DNA of 64,000 nt. Origin: Acidimicrobium ferrooxidans DSM 10331 (GTDB lineage Bacteria; Actinomycetota; Acidimicrobiia; Acidimicrobiales; Acidimicrobiaceae). The notes under the pieces are model-generated. The model was not told where the DNA came from. It saw only the letters and a list, made by a program, of their open reading frames with translations, and ran no database searches. Location of the stretch: the NCBI RefSeq assembly GCF_000023265.1, contig NC_013124.1, positions 992,001 to 1,056,000 on the forward strand. The letters run 5' to 3'. Position numbers and translations under genes: made by a program. Positions 1 through 8,072 of the stretch are shown here, piece by piece (positions within the stretch are counted from its first letter, which is position 1; each line of letters starts with the position of its first letter).

Positions 1-1
1 T

Positions 2-1444
2 GTCGGTCGGGTTGCGGCTCGTCACATCCACGCCTGGCTCTGGTGGGTGCACGTCGGGATGGCACTGGCGTTCATCGCCTACATCCCGTTCTCGAAGGCC
101 CTGCACATGCTGTCGGCCCCTGCCAATCTCATCGTGCGCGATCCCAAGCAGGTTCGCCAGCTGCCGCCACCGCCCGAGGGCAAGGTGGGCTACAGCGAGC
201 TCGGCGACTTCACGCCCGCCGAATTGCTCTCGCTGGACGCGTGCACCAAATGCGGCCGCTGCCATGGCGTGTGCCCGGCGCGGACCGCCGGCGCGCCCCT
301 CTCACCCCGTGACCTGGTGCTGGATCTGCGTTCCTGGCTCGATCGGGCCCAAGGCATCGAGCTCCTGCTCGACTCGGAGGATCGGCCCACCCCGACCGGC
401 CCACGGGCCCCATCGGGGCCGCTCGCAGGCAACGTCGTGGCCGAGCGCGTGCTCTGGTCGTGCACGACGTGCATGGCGTGCGTCGAGGTGTGTCCGGTGG
501 GCATCGAGCACGTTCCGCTCATCGTCCAACTGCGCCGCCCCCTCGTCGACGCTGGCCAGATGGACCCGACGCTTCAGAGCGCGCTCCAGAACATCGCCCA
601 GCAAGGCAACTCCTTCGGCAAGTCCTCGCGTATGCGGGCGCGCTGGACCAAGGGGCTCGAGACGCCGATCCCCGATGCGCGCAAGGAGCCGGTGGAGTAC
701 CTGTGGTTCGTGGGTGACTACGCCTCCTTCGACGAGCGAGTCGCGGAGCTCTCACGGACCTTCGCTCGGATCTTGCAGGGAGCGGGCGTCTCCTTCGGCA
801 TCCTCTACGAGGGTGAGCGCAACGCCGGCAACGACGTGCGGCGCGTGGGTGAAGAGGGCCTGTTCGAGATGCTCGTCGAATCGAACTTGCAGGCGCTCTC
901 GCAGGCGACGTTCGAGACGATCGTCACGACGGACCCGCACAGCTTGAACACCTTGCGCAATGAGTACCCCGCCTTCGGTCTCGACAAGCCGGTGCTGCAC
1001 TACTCGGAGCTGCTCGCGAAGCTGATCTATCAGGGAACGGTGGAGCCGAGGCAGCTGGGGTTGCGGGTGACCTACCACGACCCGTGCTATCTCGGTCGTT
1101 ACAACCGTGTCTTCGATGCGCCGCGTGCCGTCATCGGCGGTCTCGGCTGCGACCTCGTCGAGATGCCGCGCAACCGACAGGGATCGTTCTGCTGCGGAGC
1201 GGGCGGCGGGCGTATCTGGATGGACGATTCCTTCTTGGCCGAGCGCCCGAGCGTGAACCGCATCAAGGAGGCCCTTGCGCTCGGCGTCGACGTCTTCGTC
1301 GTTGCGTGCCCGAAGGACTACGCGATGTTCTCCGATGCCGTGAAGAGCGTCGGTGCCGAAGGGACGTTGCGCGTCATGGACATCACCGAGCTCTTTGCCG
1401 AGGCCGTGCTCGGGGCGCCTGCGCTCGAAGGGGCGAGTGAGTGA
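2..1444 (+). CDS. Membrane-anchored FeS oxidoreductase (NarI-like/HdrD-like, EMO type), 3' part
   Basis: The open frame enters from the window edge, so the N-terminus is missing; 480 residues are visible. The first ~35 residues are the end of a hydrophobic segment (HIHAWLWWVHVGM, then AYIPFSKALHM) like the last helices of a NarI-type cytochrome b domain. Two four-cysteine clusters follow: CTKCGRCHGVCP near 242-277 and CTTCMACVEVCP near 461-496. A C-terminal cysteine-rich CCG domain follows (HDPCYLGR near 1076, SFCCGAGGG near 1187, VACPKDY near 1305). This order matches membrane FeS proteins that pass electrons between electron-transfer flavoprotein or Hdr-like complexes and quinone. Its stop overlaps the GTG start of the next gene, so they are translationally coupled. 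Sitting before two lipoate-binding proteins and a DsrE3 protein, it is inferred to serve sHdr-type sulfur oxidation. The hdr genes themselves would lie outside the window. Confidence 0.72.
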   Translation, partial: VGRVAARHIHAWLWWVHVGMALAFIAYIPFSKALHMLSAPANLIVRDPKQVRQLPPPPEGKVGYSELGDFTPAELLSLDACTKCGRCHGVCPARTAGAPLSPRDLVLDLRSWLDRAQGIELLLDSEDRPTPTGPRAPSGPLAGNVVAERVLWSCTTCMACVEVCPVGIEHVPLIVQLRRPLVDAGQMDPTLQSALQNIAQQGNSFGKSSRMRARWTKGLETPIPDARKEPVEYLWFVGDYASFDERVAELSRTFARILQGAGVSFGILYEGERNAGNDVRRVGEEGLFEMLVESNLQALSQATFETIVTTDPHSLNTLRNEYPAFGLDKPVLHYSELLAKLIYQGTVEPRQLGLRVTYHDPCYLGRYNRVFDAPRAVIGGLGCDLVEMPRNRQGSFCCGAGGGRIWMDDSFLAERPSVNRIKEALALGVDVFVVACPKDYAMFSDAVKSVGAEGTLRVMDITELFAEAVLGAPALEGASE

Positions 1445-1782
1445 GCGATGGCGGCGAGTTCATCCTCACGTGCTTCGTGTGCGGCGAGCAGGGGAGCTAC
1501 CGGAGCCTGCACGCGCACCTTGTCGACGCACACCCGGAACTCGTCGTCATCGAATCGGGTCCGCGACCGAGCTATGCGCTTCGCTGTCCGGTGTGCGGCG
1601 AGGCCTACCGTCAGGCGATCAAGCGCGGGCGGGCCGATCGCGACTTCGTCGCCGCGTTCGAACGCGACGTGCGGGTGGTCGGCATGGACATCATGCTCCA
1701 GCACGTCATCGGCGAGCATCCCGATGCAGTCGGCGTCGACCTCGACGCGTTGGCGACGGATGCCGATGAGCCGGAGGAGTGA
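1441..1782 (+). CDS. Hypothetical protein with two C2H2-like zinc fingers
   Basis: 113 residues starting with GTG inside the stop of the upstream oxidoreductase gene (GTGA overlap). Two similar units can be seen: Cys11-x2-Cys14 with His26-x4-His31, and Cys49-x2-Cys52 with His88-x4-His93, the second with a longer insert between the cysteine and histidine pairs. Both cysteine pairs are followed by Gly-Glu. This predicts two small zinc-binding modules. The acidic tail has no recognised motif. I do not recognise a named family. Translational coupling to the oxidoreductase and position before the lipoate-binding proteins suggest an accessory role in the same sulfur pathway. DNA or RNA binding is possible but not shown. 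Confidence 0.65.
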   Translation: MSDGGEFILTCFVCGEQGSYRSLHAHLVDAHPELVVIESGPRPSYALRCPVCGEAYRQAIKRGRADRDFVAAFERDVRVVGMDIMLQHVIGEHPDAVGVDLDALATDADEPEE

Positions 1783-1880
1783 GGGGAGCGAGCCCCCGCG
1801 CGCTCGTGGAGCGATCGTCGTCGCGGGACCGCAGCGAGAGCGCAGAACCGAGTCTCCAAGAGAGGAAAGGATGGATTGGC

Positions 1881-2315
1881 ATGGCTGAGGTGCGATCGTG
1901 CAACCTCCCCGAGGACCTGTACTACCTCGTCGACCGGCACGTCTGGGTTCGCCCGGAGGGTGACGTGTTGGTGGTGGGGCTCACCGATGTGGCCCAGAAC
2001 CTGGCGAAGACGATCATCTCGGTGTCGCTGAAGCCTGCGGGCAAGCCGGTGAAGGCTGGACGCTCGCTCGCGACCGTGGAGAGTGGGAAGTGGGTCGGCC
2101 CGGTGCCCGCACCGGTGGACGGCGAGGTGGTCGAGGTCAATGGTGCCCTTGCGACCCATCCTGGCCTCTTGAACGACGATCCCTACGGCGAGGGCTGGGT
2201 CGCGAAGCTGCGAGCAGACGCCTTCGATCCGGCTGCTGCCGGTCTCGTCACCGGCGATGAGGGCATTGCGCGCTACAGCGCCTTCCTCGAAGAGCAGGGG
2301 ATCAGCTGCGGCTGA
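1881..2315 (+). CDS. lbpA: Lipoate-binding protein, GcvH-like (LbpA type), copy 1
   Basis: 144 residues. ATG 1881 is chosen because GGAAAGG lies about 10 bases upstream and homology begins there; the frame stays open further upstream without a similar site. The fold is that of glycine-cleavage H protein. The lipoyl-lysine context is TVESGKWVGPVPAPVDGEV, giving Lys70, and the later NDDPYGEGWV matches the H-protein NxDPYGxGW block. In sulfur oxidisers with an sHdr complex, such GcvH-like proteins carry sulfur bound to lipoamide rather than taking part in glycine cleavage. No gcvP or gcvT is nearby, while FeS, DsrE and Rieske genes are, which favours the LbpA role. The 98-base gap from the preceding gene shows no gene. 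Confidence 0.8.
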   Translation: MAEVRSCNLPEDLYYLVDRHVWVRPEGDVLVVGLTDVAQNLAKTIISVSLKPAGKPVKAGRSLATVESGKWVGPVPAPVDGEVVEVNGALATHPGLLNDDPYGEGWVAKLRADAFDPAAAGLVTGDEGIARYSAFLEEQGISCG

Positions 2316-2324
2316 GGTGGCGCG

Positions 2325-2801
2325 ATGAGTGAGACCTGGGCGGGCTGCGAGGTCCCGCCGGAGCTGCGCTACGACTTGGATGCCGACGTGTGGGTTCGCT
2401 TCGAGGGCGAGCTCGTGCGACTCGGCATGACCGATGTGGCGCAGTCGCGCATGGGCAAGCTCGTTCAGCTGTCGTGGAAGCGCGTCGGGCGGACGATCAC
2501 GCGGGGACGACCCCTCTCGGTGCTCGAGAGTGCCAAGTGGGTCGGACCGATGGTCTCACCGCTGACGGGCACCATCGTCGCGACGAACGAAGCCGCATTC
2601 GGTCGGGACGTCGCGATCGCAAACCGAGATCCCTATGGCGACGGTTGGCTCTATGTCGTCGAGCCAACGGTGCCTGCTGAGTTCGACGCCTTGGTCGACG
2701 GACGAACCGCGTTCGAGCACTACCGACGTGTGATCGACGAGTCCGGATTGCGCTGTTTCCGCTGTGAGGACCCGGTGATATTCGTGGATGAAGATCCTTG
2801 A
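2325..2801 (+). CDS. Lipoate-binding protein, GcvH-like (LbpA type), copy 2
   Basis: 158 residues; ATG 2325 follows GAGGTGG with a 9-base gap from the first copy's stop, so the two are one transcription unit. The lipoyl-lysine context is SVLESAKWVGPMVSPLTG, giving Lys71, and NRDPYGDGWLYV follows. It shares the core with copy 1 but diverges at both ends. Its C-terminus is longer and ends in a CFRCEDP segment, adding a CxxC pair absent from copy 1. A single sHdr cluster often has more than one such carrier. The extra CxxC could bind metal or form a disulfide. Assignment to the sulfur pathway rests on context. Confidence 0.75.
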   Translation: MSETWAGCEVPPELRYDLDADVWVRFEGELVRLGMTDVAQSRMGKLVQLSWKRVGRTITRGRPLSVLESAKWVGPMVSPLTGTIVATNEAAFGRDVAIANRDPYGDGWLYVVEPTVPAEFDALVDGRTAFEHYRRVIDESGLRCFRCEDPVIFVDEDP

Positions 2802-3141
2802 ATGATCCCTGATCATGGCGTAGACTCACCAGGTGAACACCGCGGGGGATTTGGTGTTCACCTGGAGGGTGATCGCGTTGGACGAGCGGTTCAGAGTCGG
2901 TGCGGTCGTCGCACGCTGATCGAGTAGGGGCATGGAGGCTCAGTCAACGACACAAGGGTGACAGAGGGGCATCGAGGCGTCGCGGGCGTGGCGCGCGTGG
3001 CGCGCGACCCGGAGGAGCCGTTGCGGTTGAATCCGACGACCACGACGGTAGCCCTCCCGAAGAGCCGATCACTACGGCGCATGCCGCAGCGGAACGGTTC
3101 GGCATCACAGAGACAGGTACGGGTTGTACGAAGGGGGAACC
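2802..3141. other. Intergenic region between lbpA copy 2 and the DsrE3 gene
   Basis: 340 bases with no convincing gene. It starts with the 13-bp inverted repeat at 2829-2865. Short open frames on both strands have arginine/threonine-rich translations without recognisable motifs. A promoter for the DsrE3 gene would have to lie here if that gene is transcribed separately; I see no clear -35/-10 pair. Confidence 0.5.
2829..2865. promoter_or_regulatory. Perfect 13-bp inverted repeat (terminator or operator)
   Basis: Arms CCAGGTGAACACC (2829-2841) and GGTGTTCACCTGG (2853-2865) flank an 11-base loop, 28 bases after the lbpA copy 2 stop. No T-run follows, so a classical intrinsic terminator is not clear. 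Each arm also contains a near-palindrome GGTGwwCACC, with centres 21 bp apart, a spacing expected for two dimer sites on the same face of DNA. Confidence 0.55.
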
Positions 3142-3633
3142 ATGGCAAAGGATGACGGCACCCAGTCGATGGCGATGATCTGCTGGAGTTCCGATCTCGA
3201 TCGGGTCTGGCCGGTCTTGATCCTCGCGACCACGGCAGCCGCTTCCGGGCTCGAAGTGGACGTGTTCTTCACGTTCTGGGGTCTGCGAGTCCTGCAGCGG
3301 TCGGACGTTCGCATCACGGGTGAGAACTGGAAGCAGAAGCTCGAGTCATTGATGGATCCGGGCTCGACCGATCGCCTTCGACTCGGGAAGTTGAACATGG
3401 GTGGCATGGGCACGAAGATGATCAAGATGCTGGCGGACGAGCACAAGGTGTCGTCGCCCACCGAGCTCTTGGAGATGGCGCTCGATCTCGGCGTGCGCTT
3501 GCATCCGTGCCAGATGACGATGGAGCTCTACGGCCTGTCGAAGGACGACTTCATCGAGGGCCTGCAGCCTCCCATTGGAGCGGCAAGCTTCATCAATATG
3601 GCTGCCGAAGCCGACATCACCCTGTTCATCTAG
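3142..3633 (+). CDS. dsrE3A: DsrE/DsrF/DrsH-family sulfur carrier, DsrE3 type
   Basis: 163 residues; ATG 3142 follows AAGGGGG with good spacing, so the in-frame codon at 3124 is not used. The protein has the DsrE2/3 pattern: a hydrophobic first strand (MAMICWSSDLDRVWP), a second (GLEVDVFFTFWGL), a Met/Gly-rich loop (KLNMGGMGTKMIKM) and a conserved cysteine in LHPCQMTMELYG (Cys123). In sulfur oxidisers DsrE3-type proteins relay persulfide sulfur with TusA and lipoate-binding proteins to the sHdr complex. Its place just after two LbpA-like genes supports that role. The TAG stop overlaps the GTG start of the next gene (TAGTG). Confidence 0.8.
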   Translation: MAKDDGTQSMAMICWSSDLDRVWPVLILATTAAASGLEVDVFFTFWGLRVLQRSDVRITGENWKQKLESLMDPGSTDRLRLGKLNMGGMGTKMIKMLADEHKVSSPTELLEMALDLGVRLHPCQMTMELYGLSKDDFIEGLQPPIGAASFINMAAEADITLFI

Positions 3634-4271
3634 TGCTGAGCGTCGCCGTCGTCGGTGACGAAGGGGTGGTCGCGCGCGTAGTGCGCGCCGCCTCCCCATT
3701 CGGCTGGGAGGTAACGAGCGACCTTGGGGCTGCCGATGTCGTGGTCGTGCCGGCCGGCGACCCCGAGGCACTTCGAGCGGTCGGTGCTCGCCGTGCCCGA
3801 GGCGAGGCGATCGTCGCGATCGCCTATGTCGCCGAGCCAGATCAGCTGGCCTGGCGCGCAGCCGAGCGCGGCGGTGCGGATCGCGTCGTCAACGTCGGTG
3901 CGTTGACGAAGACGCTTCGCGAGGTGCTCGGGGATCCCTCGCGAGGCGTCAGGCGCCTCGTCGTGGGGCACGTCGAGGACGTGGCGGGGCGGTTGGGCCT
4001 CGTGGGCGAGGTCGAGATCGACGGCGCTTCGTTCATGGTCCTGCGCGTCGAGGGACGATGGGTCTGCCTCGAGGCGACCTGTCCGCATCAGGGAGCGCGT
4101 CTTGCCGGGGTCCCGTGCGAGGAGGGTGTGCTGACGTGTCCGGCGCACGGCTCGCAGTTCTCGTGCGAGAGCGGGGAGCGCGTGCGTGGTCCGGCTGACC
4201 GGGCACTCCGTTCGCTCGCTGTGGTGGTGGAAGGATCGGAGCTGGTCGTACGTGGGGGAGGGGTTGGCTGA
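3633..4271 (+). CDS. Receiver-like domain fused to a Rieske [2Fe-2S] ferredoxin domain
   Basis: 212 residues, GTG start overlapping the DsrE3 stop. Residues ~1-105 resemble a CheY-like receiver fold: VAVVGDE at the start, ADVVVVPAGD, then AIAYVAEP and GGADRVVNV spaced like receiver strands 3 to 5. The position of the phosphorylated Asp is not conserved, so it would be a pseudo-receiver. Residues ~108-210 are a Rieske domain with ligands Cys150-x-His152 (ATCPHQGA) and Cys169-x2-His172 (CPAHGSQF), the soluble ferredoxin type. There is no signal peptide, so it should be cytoplasmic. Coupling to DsrE3 suggests an electron carrier for the sulfur pathway. The N-terminal assignment is weaker than the Rieske call. 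Confidence 0.7.
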   Translation: MLSVAVVGDEGVVARVVRAASPFGWEVTSDLGAADVVVVPAGDPEALRAVGARRARGEAIVAIAYVAEPDQLAWRAAERGGADRVVNVGALTKTLREVLGDPSRGVRRLVVGHVEDVAGRLGLVGEVEIDGASFMVLRVEGRWVCLEATCPHQGARLAGVPCEEGVLTCPAHGSQFSCESGERVRGPADRALRSLAVVVEGSELVVRGGGVG

Positions 4272-4600
4272 CTCACGAGGGGTCGGTACCCAGGCGCGGT
4301 ATTCGGCTGGATGGTCCCCAGTGGTCCCGGGCCGGTCAGCGGAACCACTTCTGTCGTATGTTGCCCCGTGCGGCTTGTGAATCGATTGACATCCAAAGGG
4401 GCAGCGAGACTCGCAAGGCGTCCATGGCAATGGGACTCCCATTGGGCAGCGGCTCCCGGTGACAAGGTTCCGCTTGCCCCGGAGGTCATGGTGCAGGGAG
4501 GTGATGCCGAGCACCACGATCTGGGGAGCTAGTCCCTATAGCTGTGTCGCGGGTGGGTCACTTCTGACCGGTGATCCCGGGTCAAAAGAAGGCCGGTGCC
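4272..4600. other. Intergenic region between the Rieske gene and the CRISPR array
   Basis: 329 bases without a credible gene. It holds a perfect odd palindrome (CAATGGGA-C-TCCCATTG, 4428-4444) and a small hairpin (GGTCA-CTTC-TGACC, 4556-4569). The region borders the leader-distal end of the array and has no cas gene or repeat remnant that I can see. Confidence 0.5.
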
Positions 4601-6311
4601 TACACACCCCCGCCTGCGCGGGGAGCACCTCGCCAGCAACGTCACGGACCACACCGAGGTCGGATCACCCCCGCCTGCGCGGGGAGCACCGAAATCCAGT
4701 TGAGCCAGGCGCAAGTTCAGGCGGATCACCCCCGCCTGCGCGGGGAGCACCCCAACGCACTCCTCGTCCGCACGCCCGAGGAGGGATCACCCCCGCCTGC
4801 GCGGGGAGCACTCAGTCAACGCGGCCAGCCGCGCGCAAGTACGGGGATCACCCCCGCCTGCGCGGGGAGCACTCGACGGTGATCCCCTCAATCTCGGTCT
4901 GGCCGGGATCACCCCCGCCTGCGCGGGGAGCACCAGAACCTGGCCATCCAGCAGTCGAGCGTCGCCGGATCACCCCCGCCTGCGCGGGGAGCACTCCGTC
5001 ATCGCGTCCTTTCTTGAGTCCTGCTGAGGATCACCCCCGCCTGCGCGGGGAGCACCCCGCCGCGACCGACAGCCGCAGGCGATCTTCGGGATCACCCCCG
5101 CCTGCGCGGGGAGCACGACGTGGGTGCCCCTCACCGACGCGAGCGGGTCGGATCACCCCCGCCTGCGCGGGGAGCACTATCTATCCACCGAACCTGGCGA
5201 GCGCCCAGGTGGATCACCCCCGCCTGCGCGGGGAGCACAGCTTGCCCTCAATCTCCAGCAATCCACGTACCGGATCACCCCCGCCTGCGCGGGGAGCACA
5301 GATCCCACACAAGGACGCCCTCGGGGAGCTGGGGATCACCCCCGCCTGCGCGGGGAGCACACGCGGGGTGGTACGGATCCATCCTCAACGCGCGGATCAC
5401 CCCCGCCTGCGCGGGGAGCACACGACCACCACCACGTCGTCGGGCTTCGGCTTCGGATCACCCCCGCCTGCGCGGGGAGCACCACGCGCGGATTGCTCAT
5501 GTAACGCCACGCGGCGGATCACCCCCGCCTGCGCGGGGAGCACCGACCATCAGAAGCTTCGGTTGGCGACCGAGAAGGATCACCCCCGCCTGCGCGGGGA
5601 GCACCGCTTTGCAGCGGCGTGAGGCCGAAGGTACTGCGGATCACCCCCGCCTGCGCGGGGAGCACAAAAGCCCGACGGGGAGTATTGCATGCGACGCCGG
5701 ATCACCCCCGCCTGCGCGGGGAGCACACCCGTGAAGAGATGCGCTCGTGGGTAGAGCGCGGATCACCCCCGCCTGCGCGGGGAGCACCGGTAATGCCCAC
5801 TTCTGTCTCCTTTCTGCTCACGGATCACCCCCGCCTGCGCGGGGAGCACCTCACCTGCGCGGCGCGCTGAGCCAGGAATGTCGGATCACCCCCGCCTGCG
5901 CGGGGAGCACTTGGGCAGCTCAGGACAGTAGACCTCCGCTGCGGGATCACCCCCGCCTGCGCGGGGAGCACATCGCCCTTGGCCTTGGCCTTGGCTGCCT
6001 CAGCGGATCACCCCCGCCTGCGCGGGGAGCACTCGGCGTCCTTCGCCACCCAGTTCGGGAGGTGCGGATCACCCCCGCCTGCGCGGGGAGCACACGGTGG
6101 CCTGGGGGCTGTCGCCGGGCTGGATCGGATCACCCCCGCCTGCGCGGGGAGCACTACTTGACCACCATGTGCAGCACACAGATACCAGGATCACCCCCGC
6201 CTGCGCGGGGAGCACGGGTCGCCAGCGCGGAGGGCGTCGAGGATCGGGGGATCACCCCCGCCTGCGCGGGGAGCACACGTGGGACCTCCAGATCGCCGGA
6301 CAGACGACCGG
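4601..6311 (-). CRISPR. Type I-E CRISPR array, leader-distal segment (28 repeats)
   Basis: 28 repeats of 28 bp alternate with spacers of 33 bp (one of 34 bp, before 5822), a 61-bp period from 4601 to 6249. On the plus strand the repeat starts GGATCACCCCCGCC and ends GGGGAGCAC. Read on the minus strand it starts GTGCTCCCCGC and folds as CCCCGC-GCAG-GCGGGG, the usual I-E crRNA orientation. The repeat at 4601 has its first four plus-strand bases changed (TACA for GGAT), as expected at the leader-distal end. The last spacer (6277-6309) is followed by only GG of the next repeat, where an insertion sequence begins. Long open frames across the array are artefacts of the 61-bp period. Confidence 0.97.
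6127..6309. repeat. Three repeat-spacer units duplicated at 8880-9062 (copy 1)
   Basis: Spacers at 6155-6187, 6216-6248 and 6277-6309 are identical to those at 8908-8940, 8969-9001 and 9030-9062, including the repeats between them. The 183-bp block therefore occurs once on each side of the insertion sequences. Confidence 0.95.
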
Positions 6312-7193
6312 TGGGCTTCCCCCCATTTGCTTGACAGTCTGAATTTAGGCCACGGCCACCTCCCGGCAGGCCCAGGAGAGCTCGTACTCGACGGGCGGTA
6401 GGTACCCGAGGCTTGAGTGCAGGCGGACCGTGTTGTAACGGTGAATCCAGCTAGCGATGGCAGAGCGAGCCCCTGAGAGGTTCGCGAAGCGGTAGCGAGC
6501 CACCAGCTCGCGCTTCAAGCTCCCGAAGAAGGACTCGGCCACGGCGTTGTCGTAGCAGGTCGCGACCCTCCCCACCGACTGGCGAATGCCAAGGGTCGCG
6601 AGCAGGCTCCGTACCTTCCGGGAGAGGTACTGGCTGCCGCGATCGCTGTGAAAGATCGCCCCAGCCAGGCTGCCCCGAGTCCCGAGTGCTTCGCGGATCG
6701 CCTCGACCACCAGGTCATCGGGCATGTGACGCCCAAGTGACCAGCCCACGATGCGCCTCGAGCCAAGATCTGCCACCGTGGCGAGATAGCAGAACCCCTC
6801 ATCGGTGCGGACGTAGGTGATGTCGCTCACATACCTGCGCTTCGGCTCACCAGGAGCGAAGTCCTGACGGACGAGGTCCGGGAGCGCTGCGTCCTCTCCC
6901 CGCCTCGTCGTGACTACGAAGCGCCGGCGTGGGCCCGCTGCCATCTCGAGCTCGCGCATCAGGCGTTCCACCCGCTTGTGGTTCACGCAGAACCCGCGCC
7001 GTCGCAGCTCGTGGGTGATGCGGGGGCTGCCGTAGGTGCCGTCGCTCTCGTGCCAGATGGCGCGAAGCTCGCTCGCGAGCACCAGGTGCTCGGGATCCTC
7101 GCCTCGGTCCCGACGGTGTCGCCAGGCGTAGTAGGCCTGGCGAGAGACCCCGATGACTCGTGGGCTTCCCCCCATTTGCTTGACAGTCTGAAT

Positions 7194-8072
7194 TTAGGCC
7201 ACGGCCACCTCCCGGCAGGCCCAGGAGAGCTCGTACTCGACGGGCGGTAGGTACCCGAGGCTTGAGTGCAGGCGGACCGTGTTGTAACGGTGAATCCAGC
7301 TAGCGATGGCAGAGCGAGCCCCTGAGAGGTTCGCGAAGCGGTAGCGAGCCACCAGCTCGCGCTTCAAGCTCCCGAAGAAGGACTCGGCCACGGCGTTGTC
7401 GTAGCAGGTCGCGACCCTCCCCACCGACTGGCGAATGCCAAGGGTCGCGAGCAGGCTCCGTACCTTCCGGGAGAGGTACTGGCTGCCGCGATCGCTGTGA
7501 AAGATCGCCCCAGCCAGGCTGCCCCGAGTCCCGAGTGCTTCGCGGATCGCCTCGACCACCAGGTCATCGGGCATGTGACGCCCAAGTGACCAGCCCACGA
7601 TGCGCCTCGAGCCAAGATCTGCCACCGTGGCGAGATAGCAGAACCCCTCATCGGTGCGGACGTAGGTGATGTCGCTCACATACCTGCGCTTCGGCTCACC
7701 AGGAGCGAAGTCCTGACGGACGAGGTCCGGGAGCGCTGCGTCCTCTCCCCGCCTCGTCGTGACTACGAAGCGCCGGCGTGGGCCCGCTGCCATCTCGAGC
7801 TCGCGCATCAGGCGTTCCACCCGCTTGTGGTTCACGCAGAACCCGCGCCGTCGCAGCTCGTGGGTGATGCGGGGGCTGCCGTAGGTGCCGTCGCTCTCGT
7901 GCCAGATGGCGCGAAGCTCGCTCGCGAGCACCAGGTGCTCGGGATCCTCGCCTCGGTCCCGACGGTGTCGCCAGGCGTAGTAGGCCTGGCGAGAGACCCC
8001 GATGACTCGTGCTGCTGCCGCTACAGAGAAGCCCTTGGCCTCCTGGCGGGAGATCCAGTGGTAGCGGCTCAC
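7194..8072 (-). CDS. IS3-family transposase OrfB (DDE integrase domain), intact
   Basis: 292 residues with the rve integrase core. Catalytic residues are Asp134 (YVSDITYV), Asp194 (FHSDRGSQYL) and Glu230 (DNAVAESFFG); the second Asp and the Glu are separated by 35 residues, the standard IS3-family spacing. The C-terminus has WIHRYNTVRLHSSLGYLPP, typical of the family. An N-terminal HTH_21-type segment (ITHELRRRGFCVNHKRVERL) precedes the core. The GTG start overlaps the orfA stop (GTGA), which suggests coupled translation rather than the A-rich frameshift signal of many IS3 elements; no such slippery run is visible. Confidence 0.95.
   Translation of the reverse strand: MSRYHWISRQEAKGFSVAAAARVIGVSRQAYYAWRHRRDRGEDPEHLVLASELRAIWHESDGTYGSPRITHELRRRGFCVNHKRVERLMRELEMAAGPRRRFVVTTRRGEDAALPDLVRQDFAPGEPKRRYVSDITYVRTDEGFCYLATVADLGSRRIVGWSLGRHMPDDLVVEAIREALGTRGSLAGAIFHSDRGSQYLSRKVRSLLATLGIRQSVGRVATCYDNAVAESFFGSLKRELVARYRFANLSGARSAIASWIHRYNTVRLHSSLGYLPPVEYELSWACREVAVA

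Noticed and set aside
12-947. 311-codon frame overlapping the first gene
   Set aside because: Arg/Ser-rich shadow of the FeS oxidoreductase frame, which has clear cysteine motifs.
1881-2801. Glycine-cleavage H proteins
   Set aside because: Fold agrees, but no gcvP, gcvT or other cleavage genes are nearby and the context is FeS/DsrE, so the LbpA role is preferred.
2900-3178. Small gene in the gap before dsrE3
   Set aside because: Short frames are Arg/Thr-rich, lack a good ribosome site and resemble no family.
8069-8072. Programmed frameshift joining orfA and orfB of the insertion sequence
   Set aside because: No A-rich slippery run is present at the junction; a GTGA stop-start overlap explains coupling.
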